The notes: generated by a model from the letters alone, not told the origin. 64,000 nt of DNA from Karstenula rhodostoma CBS 690.94 (GCA_010093485.1 MU001506.1:372001-436000), one strand, 5' to 3'. Shown: positions 22,952 through 33,142, counted from the first letter of the stretch. A program made the numbers and translations.

Positions 22952-23966
22952 TGTGAAGATTAGAAGGTATGATGAGAGGTTCTGGGGAGAAGAAGGGTGC
23001 GGCAGCCGCTTTTTGCAGGACCTTTCAAAGCCGAAAATGCGCGGTATTCTGCCGACCTCTCATCGACAGATGCATGGCAGCTATTCCAAGCCAAGTTCTA
23101 CCAAGCCAACGGCGGCGAGATAATCTCCGCGAACCCTACTTGTGCGGGGAAGTGCAGCCACTGGATCTCCAATAAAGGTATGTTGGACCGAGTCGCAATG
23201 AGCGATTCACAAAGCGCCGGCTATCGAGTCGTTGTGATTGTTTAGAGATGTAGTCGCGCGTTTCACGTTGCAGGTGGGCGCATAATATTCGTTCGGGTCG
23301 AATACACGCCCACGGTGGAAACGTGCGGGTTGCACAGCATTAAGCCGAAAGTTTGGGTACAGTGCTAACGACATCTTGATGTCGGAAGGGTGCCAAAAAA
23401 GTGGGTGAACCGCTTGGGCGGGCGCCTAGGAGACCACGTGCGCACGCGTCGAGGGGCCGTCCGAGAACAGGCTTGCACAGGCTTGCACTCGTGCTGCAAC
23501 TTGTCCTGGCGTTTCCCTTCCCTTCCCTTCGCATCGCATCGCATTACATGTCGTGCTTTGCAGCTGCTCAATTTCCGCGCCCTGAATTCCTGAGCTGCCC
23601 AGTCGCCCCGCAACGGCGATTTCCGGTGCAATTCGGCCTCTGCTTCAACGGTCATGCTGTCATCCCACGGAGCAGGGTTTAAATGGCTGTAACATGTCTT
23701 GCTATAGTACCACTGATCGGGATACATCTATTGCTCACGTAGGCACGACTTGTCCCGAGAGTTGTTCGAGGCCTTCGGACAGCAGCGGTCAGGTCACAAA
23801 GAGCTTAACGAACGGTGGACAGCATTGTCAGAGAATTGGCCAGGGAGAGGTGGATGTTCTAGGATATCTACCAGTACGTTGTTGCCGTGAACCAAAGGTA
23901 TTTTGTACTGTAAACGGCCCGTATAGTAACAGACCCGCAGCGTGTAAAAAAACAAAAAGACAAAGC
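22952..23966. other. Intergenic with an orphan exon-like segment
   Basis: On the plus strand, 23019-23177 is flanked by a good acceptor (TTTTTGCAG) and donor (GTATGTTG). It reads PFKAENARYSADLSSTDAWQ, then LFQAKFYQANGGEIISA and NPTCAGKCSHWISNK. The Cys pattern near the end suggests the tail of a secreted enzyme, but no partner exons were found; it overlaps the promoter of the MFS pseudogene. Short pentamer repeats (TTCCC and GCATC, about three each) lie at 23513-23545. Confidence 0.35.
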
Positions 23967-24117
23967 TGGCCAATCCCGGGTTCGAACCGGGGTCAATGTC
24001 TTCTACGGCCTACATTCTCGCTACACCATCTCTCCTCAGCGGACACTACTGAGGAGGGAAGGAGCACCGGGAATGTAGACCTGAGAAGACGTTATGATAC
24101 CACTACACCAATTCGCC
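23967..24117 (-). tRNA. tRNA-like gene with long insert, possible tRNA-Glu(CTC)
   Basis: Read on the minus strand, the acceptor stem GGCGAAT pairs with ATTGGCC in six of seven positions. The D arm contains the A-box TGGTGTAGTGG. The T arm is CCCGG-TTCGAAC-CCGGG, a perfect 5-bp stem with a B-box GGTTCGAACCC. The anticodon stem is ACGTC with GACAT (one mismatch). The loop opens TTCTCAG, which would put CTC at positions 34-36. About 80 nt are inserted there, folding into GTCTACATTC with GAATGTAGGC and an inner CCTCAG...CTGAGG hairpin. T5 and T7 runs follow the 3' end within about 20 nt, as expected for RNA polymerase III termination. The acceptor mismatch leaves a tRNA pseudogene possible. Confidence 0.5.
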
Positions 24118-25151
24118 TTCAGTTATGATGTGGATATCTTGTATGGCGAAGGATATATACTACTCAAAAGGTGTTGAGTTCGCGCAAAAGACCTCGCCGT
24201 GAATTCAAAACAAGAAGGCACGGATGCCTCACCTCGCCCTTCACTTAGGGAAGGCACAAACAACGTTTTAACACAGAACCTAGAAAGTAGCAAGATAGAT
24301 AATCTTCTCACTCTTAAGAAACCGATTAAAAATATGCTTAAAACTCACGACGAGTGGTTCACTGTTTTGCACTCGAGAAACCCACAACCAGGAGAAAAAA
24401 AAAAAGATCTATCAGAGGTGGGAATCGAACTCACGTCTCTCTCTGAATGGAGCCAGCCGCTAAGAGGGCCACTCCTTCGCCGCGGAAAGTACCGGTAGTG
24501 AGCCGGCATCGTACCAGTGAGAGAACTGGACGCAAGCAATCCGGATGAAGTCAGAGAGCGCACTACCACTATGCTACCCCGACTTGTGTTTGATGCATTT
24601 ATTTACATCTAAACTATATAAAACCCTGCAAAGTGGCGGTAGACAGCAAACAGGTGACCGCACCTAGGTGCAGTCATTTGTGGGGCATGGATCAGTGTTC
24701 GAACGGCAGACGCTTCGGGAAGGAGCGGGCTCACGATTGGGATTTGTGGGAGTGAACAACCAAATTCGGCCTACAAGAATTTATAGAGCTTAAGCGGTAG
24801 TGCTTCTAGAAACGTACTTATGTTGGCTTTTGATAACATGGTAATGTAGTCAAAACCAGTCGATAGTCCGTGGCGAAGATGCACACAAATTCCACTACTA
24901 GCAGCTCTCTACAGAGTGCAAGGATCACAAAACCAATGAGAACACAGCCTTGCCGGTCAAACCGAACACAATTGGGCCGTGGAATGGAGTTAGGGCACAG
25001 CCGCGTAACCCATCACCTTCACTTCGACCACAAAACAACGAACGCGCACTAGCCCTAAATTCGGATCTCCACACACCATAGCACGCACCTCAATCACCTC
25101 CAATACCTCTCGAAGCCACCAAAACCACCAAAACCACCTGCCACACCTGCC
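24118..25151. other. tRNA-flanking and intergenic DNA
   Basis: Apart from the tRNA-like gene at 24410-24583, no coding frame is supported. The stretch 24584-25151 has only weak TATA-like sequence (24609-24622) and a CCACC-rich tract at 25110-25150 directly upstream of the next small ORF. Confidence 0.4.
24410..24583 (-). tRNA. tRNA-like gene with long insert, isotype unresolved
   Basis: On the minus strand the acceptor stem GTCGGGG pairs with CTCTGAT at all seven positions if G-T pairs are allowed. The D arm is GCA-TAGTGGTAG-TGC and gives a perfect A-box TAGCATAGTGG. The T arm is GTGAG-TTCGATT-CCCAC with one mismatch and B-box AGTTCGATTCC. An 8-bp stem CTCTCTGA/TCAGAGAG closes the anticodon region, which carries an insert of about 90 nt. 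The anticodon cannot be fixed because the expected T33 is absent in the simplest alignment. A run of ten T follows four bases after the discriminator, a strong RNA polymerase III terminator. It may be an unusual intron-bearing tRNA or a tRNA-derived pol III gene. Confidence 0.45.
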
Positions 25152-25406
25152 ATGGCTACCGCATGGCAAACCATGAGCGTGACCATCTTCCTATATTGGA
25201 CCCTCTTCTTTTGGGTCCTCCGCTACCTCAAGAATGCCCTAGACAATCCTAGTTCCCATAGGGGAAGGAGCCGTGAAAGGAAGCCGCCGCCGCCGGGAGC
25301 TCTGCGCCTTCGCGGCATGCCGGAAGGGGATATCAGCGTCCTGTCAATGACTAGGCGTGCCGAAGAACTCCAGGTGCGCGCTACCGACGATCTGGAGTAT
25401 ATGTGA
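25152..25406 (+). CDS. Small membrane-anchored protein (84 aa), hypothetical
   Basis: MATAWQTMSVTIFLYWTLFFW... has one strongly hydrophobic N-terminal helix (about residues 8-26). A basic, Pro-rich stretch follows (RGRSRERKPPPPG), then an acidic tail ending DDLEYM. The start context is favourable (TGCCATGG). Codon use is moderate. No family is recognised. A further frame at 25541 (MDVIDYIEHLLQAWIYR) could be a distal exon, but I see no convincing splice pair. Confidence 0.5.
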   Translation: MATAWQTMSVTIFLYWTLFFWVLRYLKNALDNPSSHRGRSRERKPPPPGALRLRGMPEGDISVLSMTRRAEELQVRATDDLEYM

Positions 25407-26359
25407 CTTCGCACCGGTCTGGTGAGCAAACTATGCTGTAGGTTCCGCTCCGTTGATGGCGAGGTTGATTGGGGATTGAGCTGATGGTTTGAGGGAACAG
25501 GTTCACGATTTACCATCGCGCCATTAAAGATGAGTTAACCATGGACGTTATCGACTATATCGAGCACTTGCTCCAGGCATGGATCTACCGTACGACATTG
25601 GCACCTTGTTCAACTCCACTCCAAGTTTTCCTCGTGTTGTCGCGCGATCTTTCACTGTTCTGGCATTGCCCCCGCACGAAAGGACCAGAAGACTGTGGCG
25701 AGAAAACTGAGACCGGTGGTCTCCAGGTTAATGGCAACAATATCTACAAGTACGCAGTGAGCAAAGGACGCAAAGACTATATGCATAGGCCGAGAAAGAC
25801 CCATGAAGTGGACATATAGTATACATAACCGAAAAGATACCACCACTTCCAGATGCCCATCGTGAGAGAGGTTGCAAACGACACGGAGAAGCACCCAGAG
25901 GTCGTGGTAAAGAACGGCAGAGCTTATAATGCTGACAAAATACTTCTCCTGTCAAACGTGCGACTGCAGTGGCAAGGATACCTACCATTGGTATCGAATC
26001 GCAAGAGGATGACGTGCTGTGCACATGAGCAGCCCCGTCCAGGCAGCACTGGGATGATATGTGACGTCAAACGAAACGATCATGTTGTGACTCTGTTTTC
26101 GCGGATGTGGGAGATTGAATGCGGAACGGTCGTGAGCTGTACTTGACGGGGCTCGGCGGCACGACGCGAGCGCACGTGCACGGTCGGTGGTGACCTCGTC
26201 AGCTCGAGCCCTGAGCCTTCGAATTGCGGACCTCCGCGCGCCAAGACCTGTAGTTTGTGCCGCGTTCGAACTTTTGATTCCAGTCACAACACGTTTCGTG
26301 ACTCCCATCCGACTTCCGCTGGCCTGCATGTCGGGACGGCTGACTCAAATAGGAGAAGC
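25407..26359. other. Intergenic, promoter of the mitochondrial protein gene
   Basis: No independent gene is supported. An open frame extends upstream of 26360 in the same frame as the following gene, but it lacks coding character and a targeting signal. Confidence 0.4.
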
Positions 26360-28105
26360 ATGCTGAAGAACGCCTCCTCCGCCCTGCGCAGCGGCAGGCT
26401 GCTTCTGCGCCCACGAGCCTATCCTCTTCCGCCGCGACGTCTGAACGTCCCAACCTCGGTGCGGTTCGCGCACTCTCCGAAGAACCCAGACGCCAAGACG
26501 CACTCTTCGAAGAGTCCAGATGCCAAAATGTTCGAGTCCTTTGGGCTCCGACTGCCACAATCGATCGAGGAAGCCGAGCGATTAGAAGGCCCGTTGACCG
26601 AAGAGCAAATCAATGACCCCGATGCCACCGAAATATCCATCTACGAGCAAGATTTCACGAGCCCCACCGGCGAACGCCTCATTGAGCACATACGAACACC
26701 GGAAGAGCGGCGGAAGCACAACGAGATCCACAAGATGCTCATGCAGGCGGAAAGCGACCCAGACTACGATGACCGGGAGCTCAATCGGCATCTGCTGGAC
26801 GATCTGATGAAGGACCCGTACTTTGTGGACCTTACTGATGAGTTGAAGGAAATCAAAGAAAACTTCATTATGACAAAGCAGCAGGAGGAGCGAATGCTAG
26901 AAGAGGCGGGGAAGGCCGACGAAGAAAGGGAAAAGGCCGAAAAGGAGATGGAGACGGAGATGACATCCTACTTTCAAATGGCTACGCATGATTCTCTGGG
27001 AGAAATGATAAAGGATCCCGTCTTTGCACACGCCCGAGCGGAGCTGGAAGAGCTACAGGACGCTCTCCCCGAACTTGATGGCGACAACACGGAATACAAT
27101 GCAGCGATGGACAAGGTGCTGGAGAAGCTTGGCGAGGACCCAAACTTCGACCGGAAGATAGCTGAATGGGAAGCCGAGCATGGGCTCACAGATCCGGCAA
27201 AAGCTGACCCAGAATCGCTTGCAGAGATGGACCAGTTTGTGATGCCTGATGAGTTGAAGGAACTCGCTAAAGAACCAGAAGAACTTACAACGCTGCTGCG
27301 CCAGATGAAAGAGCTAATGAGCTCCATGGGTATGGGCTCTTTGAGCGACCAAGACATCCAATCTGAGAACGCGCTCGAGAAGCTTGAGGCTGAAATGGAG
27401 AAGGTTATCAATCAAGATCTAGATAATGAGGATCTAGACGAAGAAGAGATCAAAGGCAGGGAAATGAATTTCGCAGAGCTTGGGAAAGAGTTGTTCAAGC
27501 TCGCAAAGTCGTCTCCTGCTGGAGGCGCTCGGGATTTCGATGAAGATAGTGAGCCAGTGGATCCTGAGCTTGAAGCCAAAGTCGACAAGATCATGCAAGA
27601 TCCGAAGCTCATGGAAAAGCTTATGTACATCCAAAAAGTCATCAATAAGGAGCAGCAGAAACCGAAGCCGATGGAACTGGCACCCGACCCTACGAAGCTC
27701 GAACCTCACCGCATCACGAGTATACAGAAACGCATGCAAGTCGCGAAAAAGAACCCCGAGCATCGCGCTGCTATGGAAGGCCTCCGCGTGCACCTTGCTC
27801 CGCCGTTCAACATCGCCCCCGCGCTCCGCATATTCAACGAGGCCATTGAGTACGCGTATATCGGCGCGAACGATGATATCCGACGCATCCTTTGGCGTGC
27901 GTATTCGAAAGCGCGCATACTGCCAACATTCCTGCAAAATCTCTCGGACGATGCATGGGACATTATGTACTATTCGCAGGCTGTGACCTGGACAAGCAAT
28001 CAGAACCGCGAAGATCACTTGAGGCTACTGCTGCAGGACCTACAGAGCGTGGGCAAAGATGGGCCTCCGACGCATCCGGATATGGTGGCGGAGATGCAGC
28101 ATTAG
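26360..28105 (+). CDS. Conserved mitochondrial protein of unknown function (581 aa)
   Basis: I start at MLKNASSALRSGRLLLRPR (26360) rather than the in-frame Met at 26255. From here the first 40 residues form a classic matrix-targeting presequence: Arg-rich, no acidic residues, then VRFAHSP. The rest is highly acidic and helical, with long Glu/Lys/Asp stretches (residues about 150-500) suggesting coiled coil. The C-terminal 90 residues are ordered and look conserved, including GANDDIRRILWRAYSKARIL and DAWDIMYYSQAVTW. No catalytic motif is seen. It could be a mitochondrial ribosome or translation-associated protein, but that is a guess from composition. No introns. Confidence 0.85.
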   Translation: MLKNASSALRSGRLLLRPRAYPLPPRRLNVPTSVRFAHSPKNPDAKTHSSKSPDAKMFESFGLRLPQSIEEAERLEGPLTEEQINDPDATEISIYEQDFTSPTGERLIEHIRTPEERRKHNEIHKMLMQAESDPDYDDRELNRHLLDDLMKDPYFVDLTDELKEIKENFIMTKQQEERMLEEAGKADEEREKAEKEMETEMTSYFQMATHDSLGEMIKDPVFAHARAELEELQDALPELDGDNTEYNAAMDKVLEKLGEDPNFDRKIAEWEAEHGLTDPAKADPESLAEMDQFVMPDELKELAKEPEELTTLLRQMKELMSSMGMGSLSDQDIQSENALEKLEAEMEKVINQDLDNEDLDEEEIKGREMNFAELGKELFKLAKSSPAGGARDFDEDSEPVDPELEAKVDKIMQDPKLMEKLMYIQKVINKEQQKPKPMELAPDPTKLEPHRITSIQKRMQVAKKNPEHRAAMEGLRVHLAPPFNIAPALRIFNEAIEYAYIGANDDIRRILWRAYSKARILPTFLQNLSDDAWDIMYYSQAVTWTSNQNREDHLRLLLQDLQSVGKDGPPTHPDMVAEMQH

Positions 28106-28488
28106 TAACGATCCTACGACACATGTAAACTAGACCGAAAGGCGTGTATAATACAACTGTGATACCCCCTCAACCTGCTATGCACACGACAGCGCTGTTA
28201 TCTTCACATGCTTTTGCAAGTAGTGTACGCTCGGGTTTATAATGGCCTGCGCGCGACTGCTGACTAGGTTAGACCATTTGCGTTGGGTTTAGCGGAATGT
28301 GCGCCACGTCACATTCCGTCACAATTGTTTGCATAACAGAGCCACTTTGACGCGACGATGTGAAAACACGATATCTCTGCTTCTGTCTAGATCAACATGG
28401 CTCACCGCCTCCAGCGCGCTCGCCATCATCAATCCAACGCGCCTTCGATCTGAAAGGAACCTCCGCGCTGCCCGAATCATTCCGCACG
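28106..28488 (+). other. Intergenic spacer between two plus-strand genes
   Basis: It contains the 3' end of the mitochondrial protein transcript and the promoter of the ATP-grasp-like gene. No separate gene is seen. The upstream in-frame codons 28360-28488 are probably leader. Confidence 0.4.
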
Positions 28489-29949
28489 ATGCAAATCCTC
28501 TTGATTCCGGCATCGTCGCCGACAGCTCTTGCGCTGGCCAGGGTGCTTGCTGCAGAAGGTCACGTCGTCCATGCTGCAGATGCAGAACGTATATGGGGAA
28601 CAGCACCAGCCCGCTACTCTCGCGCTTACCGACGCTTTTATGGTCTCACCGGCAAATGGAGCGCAGCTGAATTGTGGAAAGCCATCGGAGACAACATTGA
28701 CCTTATCATTCCCTTTGGTCCCCTGCCCGGACACTTTATCGAAGGCCTGAAGGCAAGAGCTGCAAACATCGTCGGCGAGACCCTTACGCACGACGACTCT
28801 GAGTTCCAGGACTTCGTGCACGACAATATCGTCAATGCCTCCGCCGAGGACCCCAGCATTATCAAGGTGCCTGCATCTTTTACGGTCCACTCACGAGCAT
28901 GCATTGCGGAGATACTCAGCAATCGCGAATCGACATTCTCTTTGCAGCCTCTGCCATGCTACGACACGGACGACGAGGACACGCTTGTAGACGTGGAACA
29001 TGCAATCACACCGTCAGCCTCAAGATACATCGAGCCCGCTGCCCCTATCGTTCTCTCCTGCTCCACCTTGGATGATCGCACCGTGGAAGCGATCAAGCGC
29101 CTCTCGATGTCACATACGAAGCCTTATCGACTTATCGAAGTCGCCGAGGGTGGCGCGTTCTACTCTGCACATGCCTTCACCCACGCGGGACAAGTACGCA
29201 CTTTCGTCGTCACCAATACCAGCGCCACAGACAGAGACTTCGCCATCGTTGGCACTGGTGAACCCCTGTATGATTTGCTATATCAGTTCACGAAAAGATT
29301 AGCCGAAGTCTTGGATGGGTGGCAGAGCGTTGTCGCAAACCACCTGAGCTTGACGTTTCATGTGCAGGACAAAATAACGTACGAGGACTTCGTGCGCAAG
29401 ATCACGGTTGTGAGTTGTCACAACGATCCACATGCAAGTCTGATCCTACTCGCAGCAGTGCCAGAATTGAGGAGTAGGCTTGCGCTTGCGTACACAGCAT
29501 CCACTTTGCGAGAAAGAGACTGCGCACCTGTCCAATTTCCGACGAATGGAAACGTTGCCAGAGCCATGTATTCCGCACCTCTCGCCATTTACGGGCTCAC
29601 GCGAATTCTATTCGAGTTCAGGCCCTGGCGAAGAAGATGGTGGGCCGCACTAGCGCGCATGGCAATGATGTGTTTGGTATGGGCGATGAACTTTAAGGAA
29701 GAGATGTGGGAGACCAACGATCCCGGGCCTGCGCTGTGTTTCTGGGTCGTCATGCTCGTCAACAGCTTGATCAAAATTTTTGGGCAAGTGACGGGTATCA
29801 AGTGGGCAACCACGCGCGTGGCGTCTCTACATTCGAAGACTCTCGCTTCATATCAGATAGCATTGGTGGCGTTTACGTTGATGCTGGATATCTACAGACG
29901 GTGGGTCGCCGTGCTGCTCTATCCTTGGTCCCGGACAACTCAACGCTAA
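28489..29949 (+). CDS. ATP-grasp-like membrane-associated protein (486 aa)
   Basis: MQILLIPASSPTALALARVL... has the beta-alpha-beta start of a pre-ATP-grasp domain (residues 1-60), then DLIIPFGPLPGHF. The segments QDFVHDN, YRLIEVAEGGAFYSAHAFTH and SCHNDPHAS fall where ATP-grasp enzymes place their domain entry, their GE-x-H region and their metal/ATP-binding EINPR-like strand. The match is by pattern only and the central ATP-binding lysines are not certain. From about residue 365 the protein has two or three hydrophobic segments (ARMAMMCLVWAMNF, ALCFWVVMLVNSLIKIF, QIALVAFTLMLDI), implying membrane attachment. ATP-grasp enzymes ligate carboxylates to amines or thiols; the substrate is unknown. 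Start chosen at the Met directly preceding the Rossmann strand. Confidence 0.8.
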   Translation: MQILLIPASSPTALALARVLAAEGHVVHAADAERIWGTAPARYSRAYRRFYGLTGKWSAAELWKAIGDNIDLIIPFGPLPGHFIEGLKARAANIVGETLTHDDSEFQDFVHDNIVNASAEDPSIIKVPASFTVHSRACIAEILSNRESTFSLQPLPCYDTDDEDTLVDVEHAITPSASRYIEPAAPIVLSCSTLDDRTVEAIKRLSMSHTKPYRLIEVAEGGAFYSAHAFTHAGQVRTFVVTNTSATDRDFAIVGTGEPLYDLLYQFTKRLAEVLDGWQSVVANHLSLTFHVQDKITYEDFVRKITVVSCHNDPHASLILLAAVPELRSRLALAYTASTLRERDCAPVQFPTNGNVARAMYSAPLAIYGLTRILFEFRPWRRRWWAALARMAMMCLVWAMNFKEEMWETNDPGPALCFWVVMLVNSLIKIFGQVTGIKWATTRVASLHSKTLASYQIALVAFTLMLDIYRRWVAVLLYPWSRTTQR

Positions 29950-30717
29950 ATAGCATCGTCACCCCGCATTCTCACTTCGATCAACGTCGTCTTATAGATA
30001 CAATGGACTGATATACCGGCTGCATGCTAGCCTGGATATGGGCGCCTTCTCCTGATCAAGCACTCGCAGTGGGCAGTACGAAGCGCAAACCACCCGGATA
30101 TCACATACATAAAACGAACGCCTTCGATGGGAGTGGCTTCGCTGAGATCACACGGTGCAGTGCAGAGCAGAACCGCAAGTGGCGGATCGACTGTACGTCA
30201 GAGGGATAATGGATGCCGGACGATCTAGTAACTCGCATCCATTGCAATCAGCAAACGCCAATGTCGTTCGTTCCACGTTGTCGCGCTGAACCCAAACATC
30301 CTCCTCGTACTATGAGCGATGTACAATGCCAAAGCCAGGGAGTGTTCGACATTTTGTTGATTTGAGTCCACTGCGTCAGCAGAGAGGAGCAATCCGAGCA
30401 TCTCTCATTTCAGACACTTCCGATCAAAACGACCGTCAATGGCTCCATATATCCCCCCGCAAACGCAACCGTCTACGCGCTTGCGGAAATGCACCCAAAA
30501 TGCAATCTCAACCATCATACGGCAGGAGTTTCACGCTATGATGTTGGTGATTTGCGGGCTGGCAGATACGCTGCAGCTGCTGCCATTACAGCAGCTAAGG
30601 CCTTGGATGCGAAATGTTGGAGCGTTTGGCACGACGACGCTGGCGACTAGGGTTGCGATGCAGATTGTTGATGCTGGGTTGGCACGCTTGGGTATCTTGG
30701 GAACGGCGTTGGGGGAT
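29950..30717. other. Intergenic, nothing supported
   Basis: Short frames at 30326-30726 on the plus strand have no motif, no splice partners and poor codon bias. This lies downstream of two convergent genes. Confidence 0.4.
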
Positions 30718-31267
30718 TCAGGGTAGGGTATGGTAGGGTGGGTGGGTTGAATGAAGTGGGCATGTTTTCAGTTGCATACCTCCCCGCTTCCAAATATTTC
30801 GCAAGCCTCTGCCAAATGCCTGCCACTTCGCCCCCAGCTGTTTCTCTTCTTCTTCCTCTTCGCCGTCCCTCTCCCAGTGTTCTTCCCGATGCTCCTTGTC
30901 CTCTTCCTCTACGCCTCCCCTTCGTCTTCCTTTAGTCCTGCTCCCTCTTTTCCCCGTATTTATCGTCGTGACCAGGCTCAGCTCAAAGTGTTCGAAGTGC
31001 GTAACGAGCCTGCCACTCTCCCTGTTCATCCTTATCCTACCACCACATCGAGAATCGCCCGTGGGCGCCGTATTGGCAGACTACATCTCACTCACTTTGT
31101 ATCAGTAGAGTGCTATACTCTGAGCCAGAAGCGTCACGTACCACGAGTTTCCTGGCTTCTGGCTTCATCCCCTCAACAATCTGGTTATCTTCATCTAACA
31201 TTTCCTGAGAGTTTCCTATAGAGTGGCGTAGGAGGGCGGCGCGGCTCATGTTGAGCGTGGAGGGCAT
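30718..31267 (-). CDS. Hypothetical charged protein (162 aa), two exons
   Basis: Exon 1 (31267-31142) reads MPSTLNMSRAALLRHS and GNSQEMLDEDNQIVEGM. A 61-nt intron (31141-31081, GTACGTGA...CTACTGATAC...GATGTAG, phase 0) leads to exon 2 (31080-30718). Exon 2 contains GRIRMNRESGRLVTHFEHFE, a Lys/Arg-rich patch and a run of seven acidic residues, then WQAFGRGLRNIWKRGGM. The branch point and splice sites are good and the frame stays open to 30718. The last 20 residues (HSTHPPYHTLP) look untranslated in character, so a third exon or an earlier stop is possible. No family recognised. Confidence 0.5.
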
Positions 31268-31804
31268 GATAACGTAGCATGTCGTGGAAGTTTCCCGCGG
31301 CGAGTCACCACGGGTGAGGTGGGCACATGTTGTACAGATCTGCTGACTTGACAAACAGCTGCCAAAGAATATTGCACGTGTCTGATGTACACGGTGGGTA
31401 TAAATGTAGCCTAGCAGAACTCAAGACCTCCTGTGCTCTCATGGCATACATCTGGCCGCGGGACTCCATTGTCTCCCATGATACAGCTAGTCGTAGAGAT
31501 TGCCTAAGGTCAAGAGCCACTGGCAACAGTCTCAATGATGCGAGGTACCCCATAATATTTTGGGCAGGCGCGCTTTTCGTGGGCATTCACTCGCTTGCTC
31601 GAAATCGCCCGCACAATATGGAGCGTCCATTACCGTTTGCTCTCGCTTTTCTCTTCAACCACCTCGCAGCCTCATAATCACTATATAAACCTCGCTCTCC
31701 CAAAGCCTTTGCGACTTGTCCTATTCTTCGGCATTCGCGATACCAAACTCTCTTCCCTCGCAACCGAACCCGCACGCGCACCAGCAACCACCACCCCCGC
31801 TACA
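31268..31804. promoter_or_regulatory. Divergent intergenic region
   Basis: It separates the minus-strand hypothetical gene (start 31267) from the plus-strand gene at 31805. A TATA box for the latter lies at 31682-31689. The open frame upstream of 31805 is leader. Confidence 0.4.
31682..31689 (+). promoter_or_regulatory. TATA box (TATATAAA)
   Basis: It is 116 bases upstream of the ATG at 31805, with a CT-rich and ACC-rich leader between. Confidence 0.55.
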
Positions 31805-32620
31805 ATGTCCCGCTTCACCACCATCAACAAGCTCAAGACGCACGCTGTGCGCACCGACGACGATTTCAAGCCGGCGAACAAGCCGCGCTATAGCCCGTTT
31901 CCCGACCAGTTGCGCAAAGGGGTCAACGACCTCTACAGTAACGCCGCCATCGCTTCTGGCTTCGACCTGCTCGAGCCCGCACCCGAAGATATCCACCAGC
32001 ACTTCGCCCTGAAGAAGGGCACAATCTACAAGGTGCCCGCTGGCGACCCCGACGTCGAAACGATTGGCCTGTACCACAAGGCCGAAGCCGCGAACGTCGC
32101 GCTCCTCGACGACCTGCTGAAGGAAGAGAAGTTTACGCTCCCGGATAAGGCGGTTTGGGTCGAGAGGCTCAACCCCTTCGACCGATTCGAGAGCCCCGCA
32201 CTCCTGCAGCTGTTCATGCTGCACATCGGCGAGGTCGGTTTCGGCTTCGATGCTGAGAAGGGGCTGTGTGTCGTTTCGCCAAGCGAGGTCGCTGTCGAGT
32301 TCGACGATGGGGCGTTTGGGTACGAGCTTAAGCTGCACGTTTACTACGTGCAGTTTATGCGAGGCTCGGAGACAGTTGCCGTGGAGAGGGACTGGGAGGA
32401 AGAGGCTCGCCTGCGTGAGCAGCGAGAGAAGCCGGCGTTCAAGTTCGGCATGAAGCTGGGCGCTGCTGCCTCGACCCCGCCGCCGAAGAAGAACCCTCTT
32501 GGGGAGGAAGATGAGAATGAGGGGGAGTATGAGGAGATGGAGGAAGAGTACGAGGAGAACGAGGAGAACGAGGAGAACGAGGAGAACGAGGAGAACGAGG
32601 AGAACGAGGACTCCAGGTGA
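31805..32620 (+). CDS. Hypothetical protein with acidic EEN-repeat tail (271 aa)
   Basis: I start at MSRFTTINKLKTHAVR (31805), preceded by CTACAATG and a TATA box; the upstream in-frame extension is Ser/His-rich leader. Residues 20-215 look folded: PRYSPFPDQLRKGVNDLYSN, ALLQLFMLHIGEVGFGFD, VAVEFDDGAFGYELKLHVYY. The C-terminal 60 residues are very acidic and end in six tandem Glu-Glu-Asn triplets. Strong C-ending codon bias suggests high expression. No domain recognised; the acidic tail could bind basic proteins or metals, but that is speculation. No introns. Confidence 0.82.
   Translation: MSRFTTINKLKTHAVRTDDDFKPANKPRYSPFPDQLRKGVNDLYSNAAIASGFDLLEPAPEDIHQHFALKKGTIYKVPAGDPDVETIGLYHKAEAANVALLDDLLKEEKFTLPDKAVWVERLNPFDRFESPALLQLFMLHIGEVGFGFDAEKGLCVVSPSEVAVEFDDGAFGYELKLHVYYVQFMRGSETVAVERDWEEEARLREQREKPAFKFGMKLGAAASTPPPKKNPLGEEDENEGEYEEMEEEYEENEENEENEENEENEENEDSR
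32552..32605 (+). repeat. Six tandem copies of GAGGAGAAC within CDS
   Basis: A perfect 9-bp minisatellite encodes (EEN)6 at the C-terminus of the preceding gene. The lack of synonymous variation points to recent slippage expansion, so copy number is likely polymorphic. Confidence 0.9.
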
Positions 32621-33142
32621 AGGGTGGGTTGAGAGGGCTCAGTGTTCTGGTTCTGTATTGTTTGTGTTTTTGTAGTCCCTTTTCTGAAGCCACGATGGAT
32701 TGGCCAGAAAACCTACTAAAAAGCTTAATGTATCTTGTATTATGTCACAAAGATTCCCTACTGTGTAACTTTGTTCCTGTCGGTCAATCAGAGATTGTTG
32801 GTGCAATTGCACGTGTTGTGTATTGTTGCCTGTCTGACGTGAAGACATATGTATATCATTACAATCAAAGACTTAGGGCTACATTGTTGCCAACACCAAA
32901 GTTACAGAATGACATGTGTACGGTAGGAGAGGGCCAATCTACACATGTCCAACCATATACGGCCGTTGATCATGTACTTCAAATGTCACCAAATGCAGTA
33001 CTGAAACCAGAGAACAAAACTAATTGACACTCAAAATTTAAGAAACAATAGTGTACGAAGGCAATCGCAAACAGGCAACCGTGGAATAGAACAAGGTAGT
33101 GAACAAACGAAGGTTTCTGACTGTATAGTCGGCGCGCCCTGA
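32621..33142. other. Convergent 3' region, no gene seen
   Basis: AT-richer sequence lies between two convergent genes and carries their 3' ends. Confidence 0.4.

Noticed and set aside
26974..28018. Long antisense frames opposite the mitochondrial protein gene
   Set aside because: Mirror frames of a strongly biased acidic coding sequence; no independent support.
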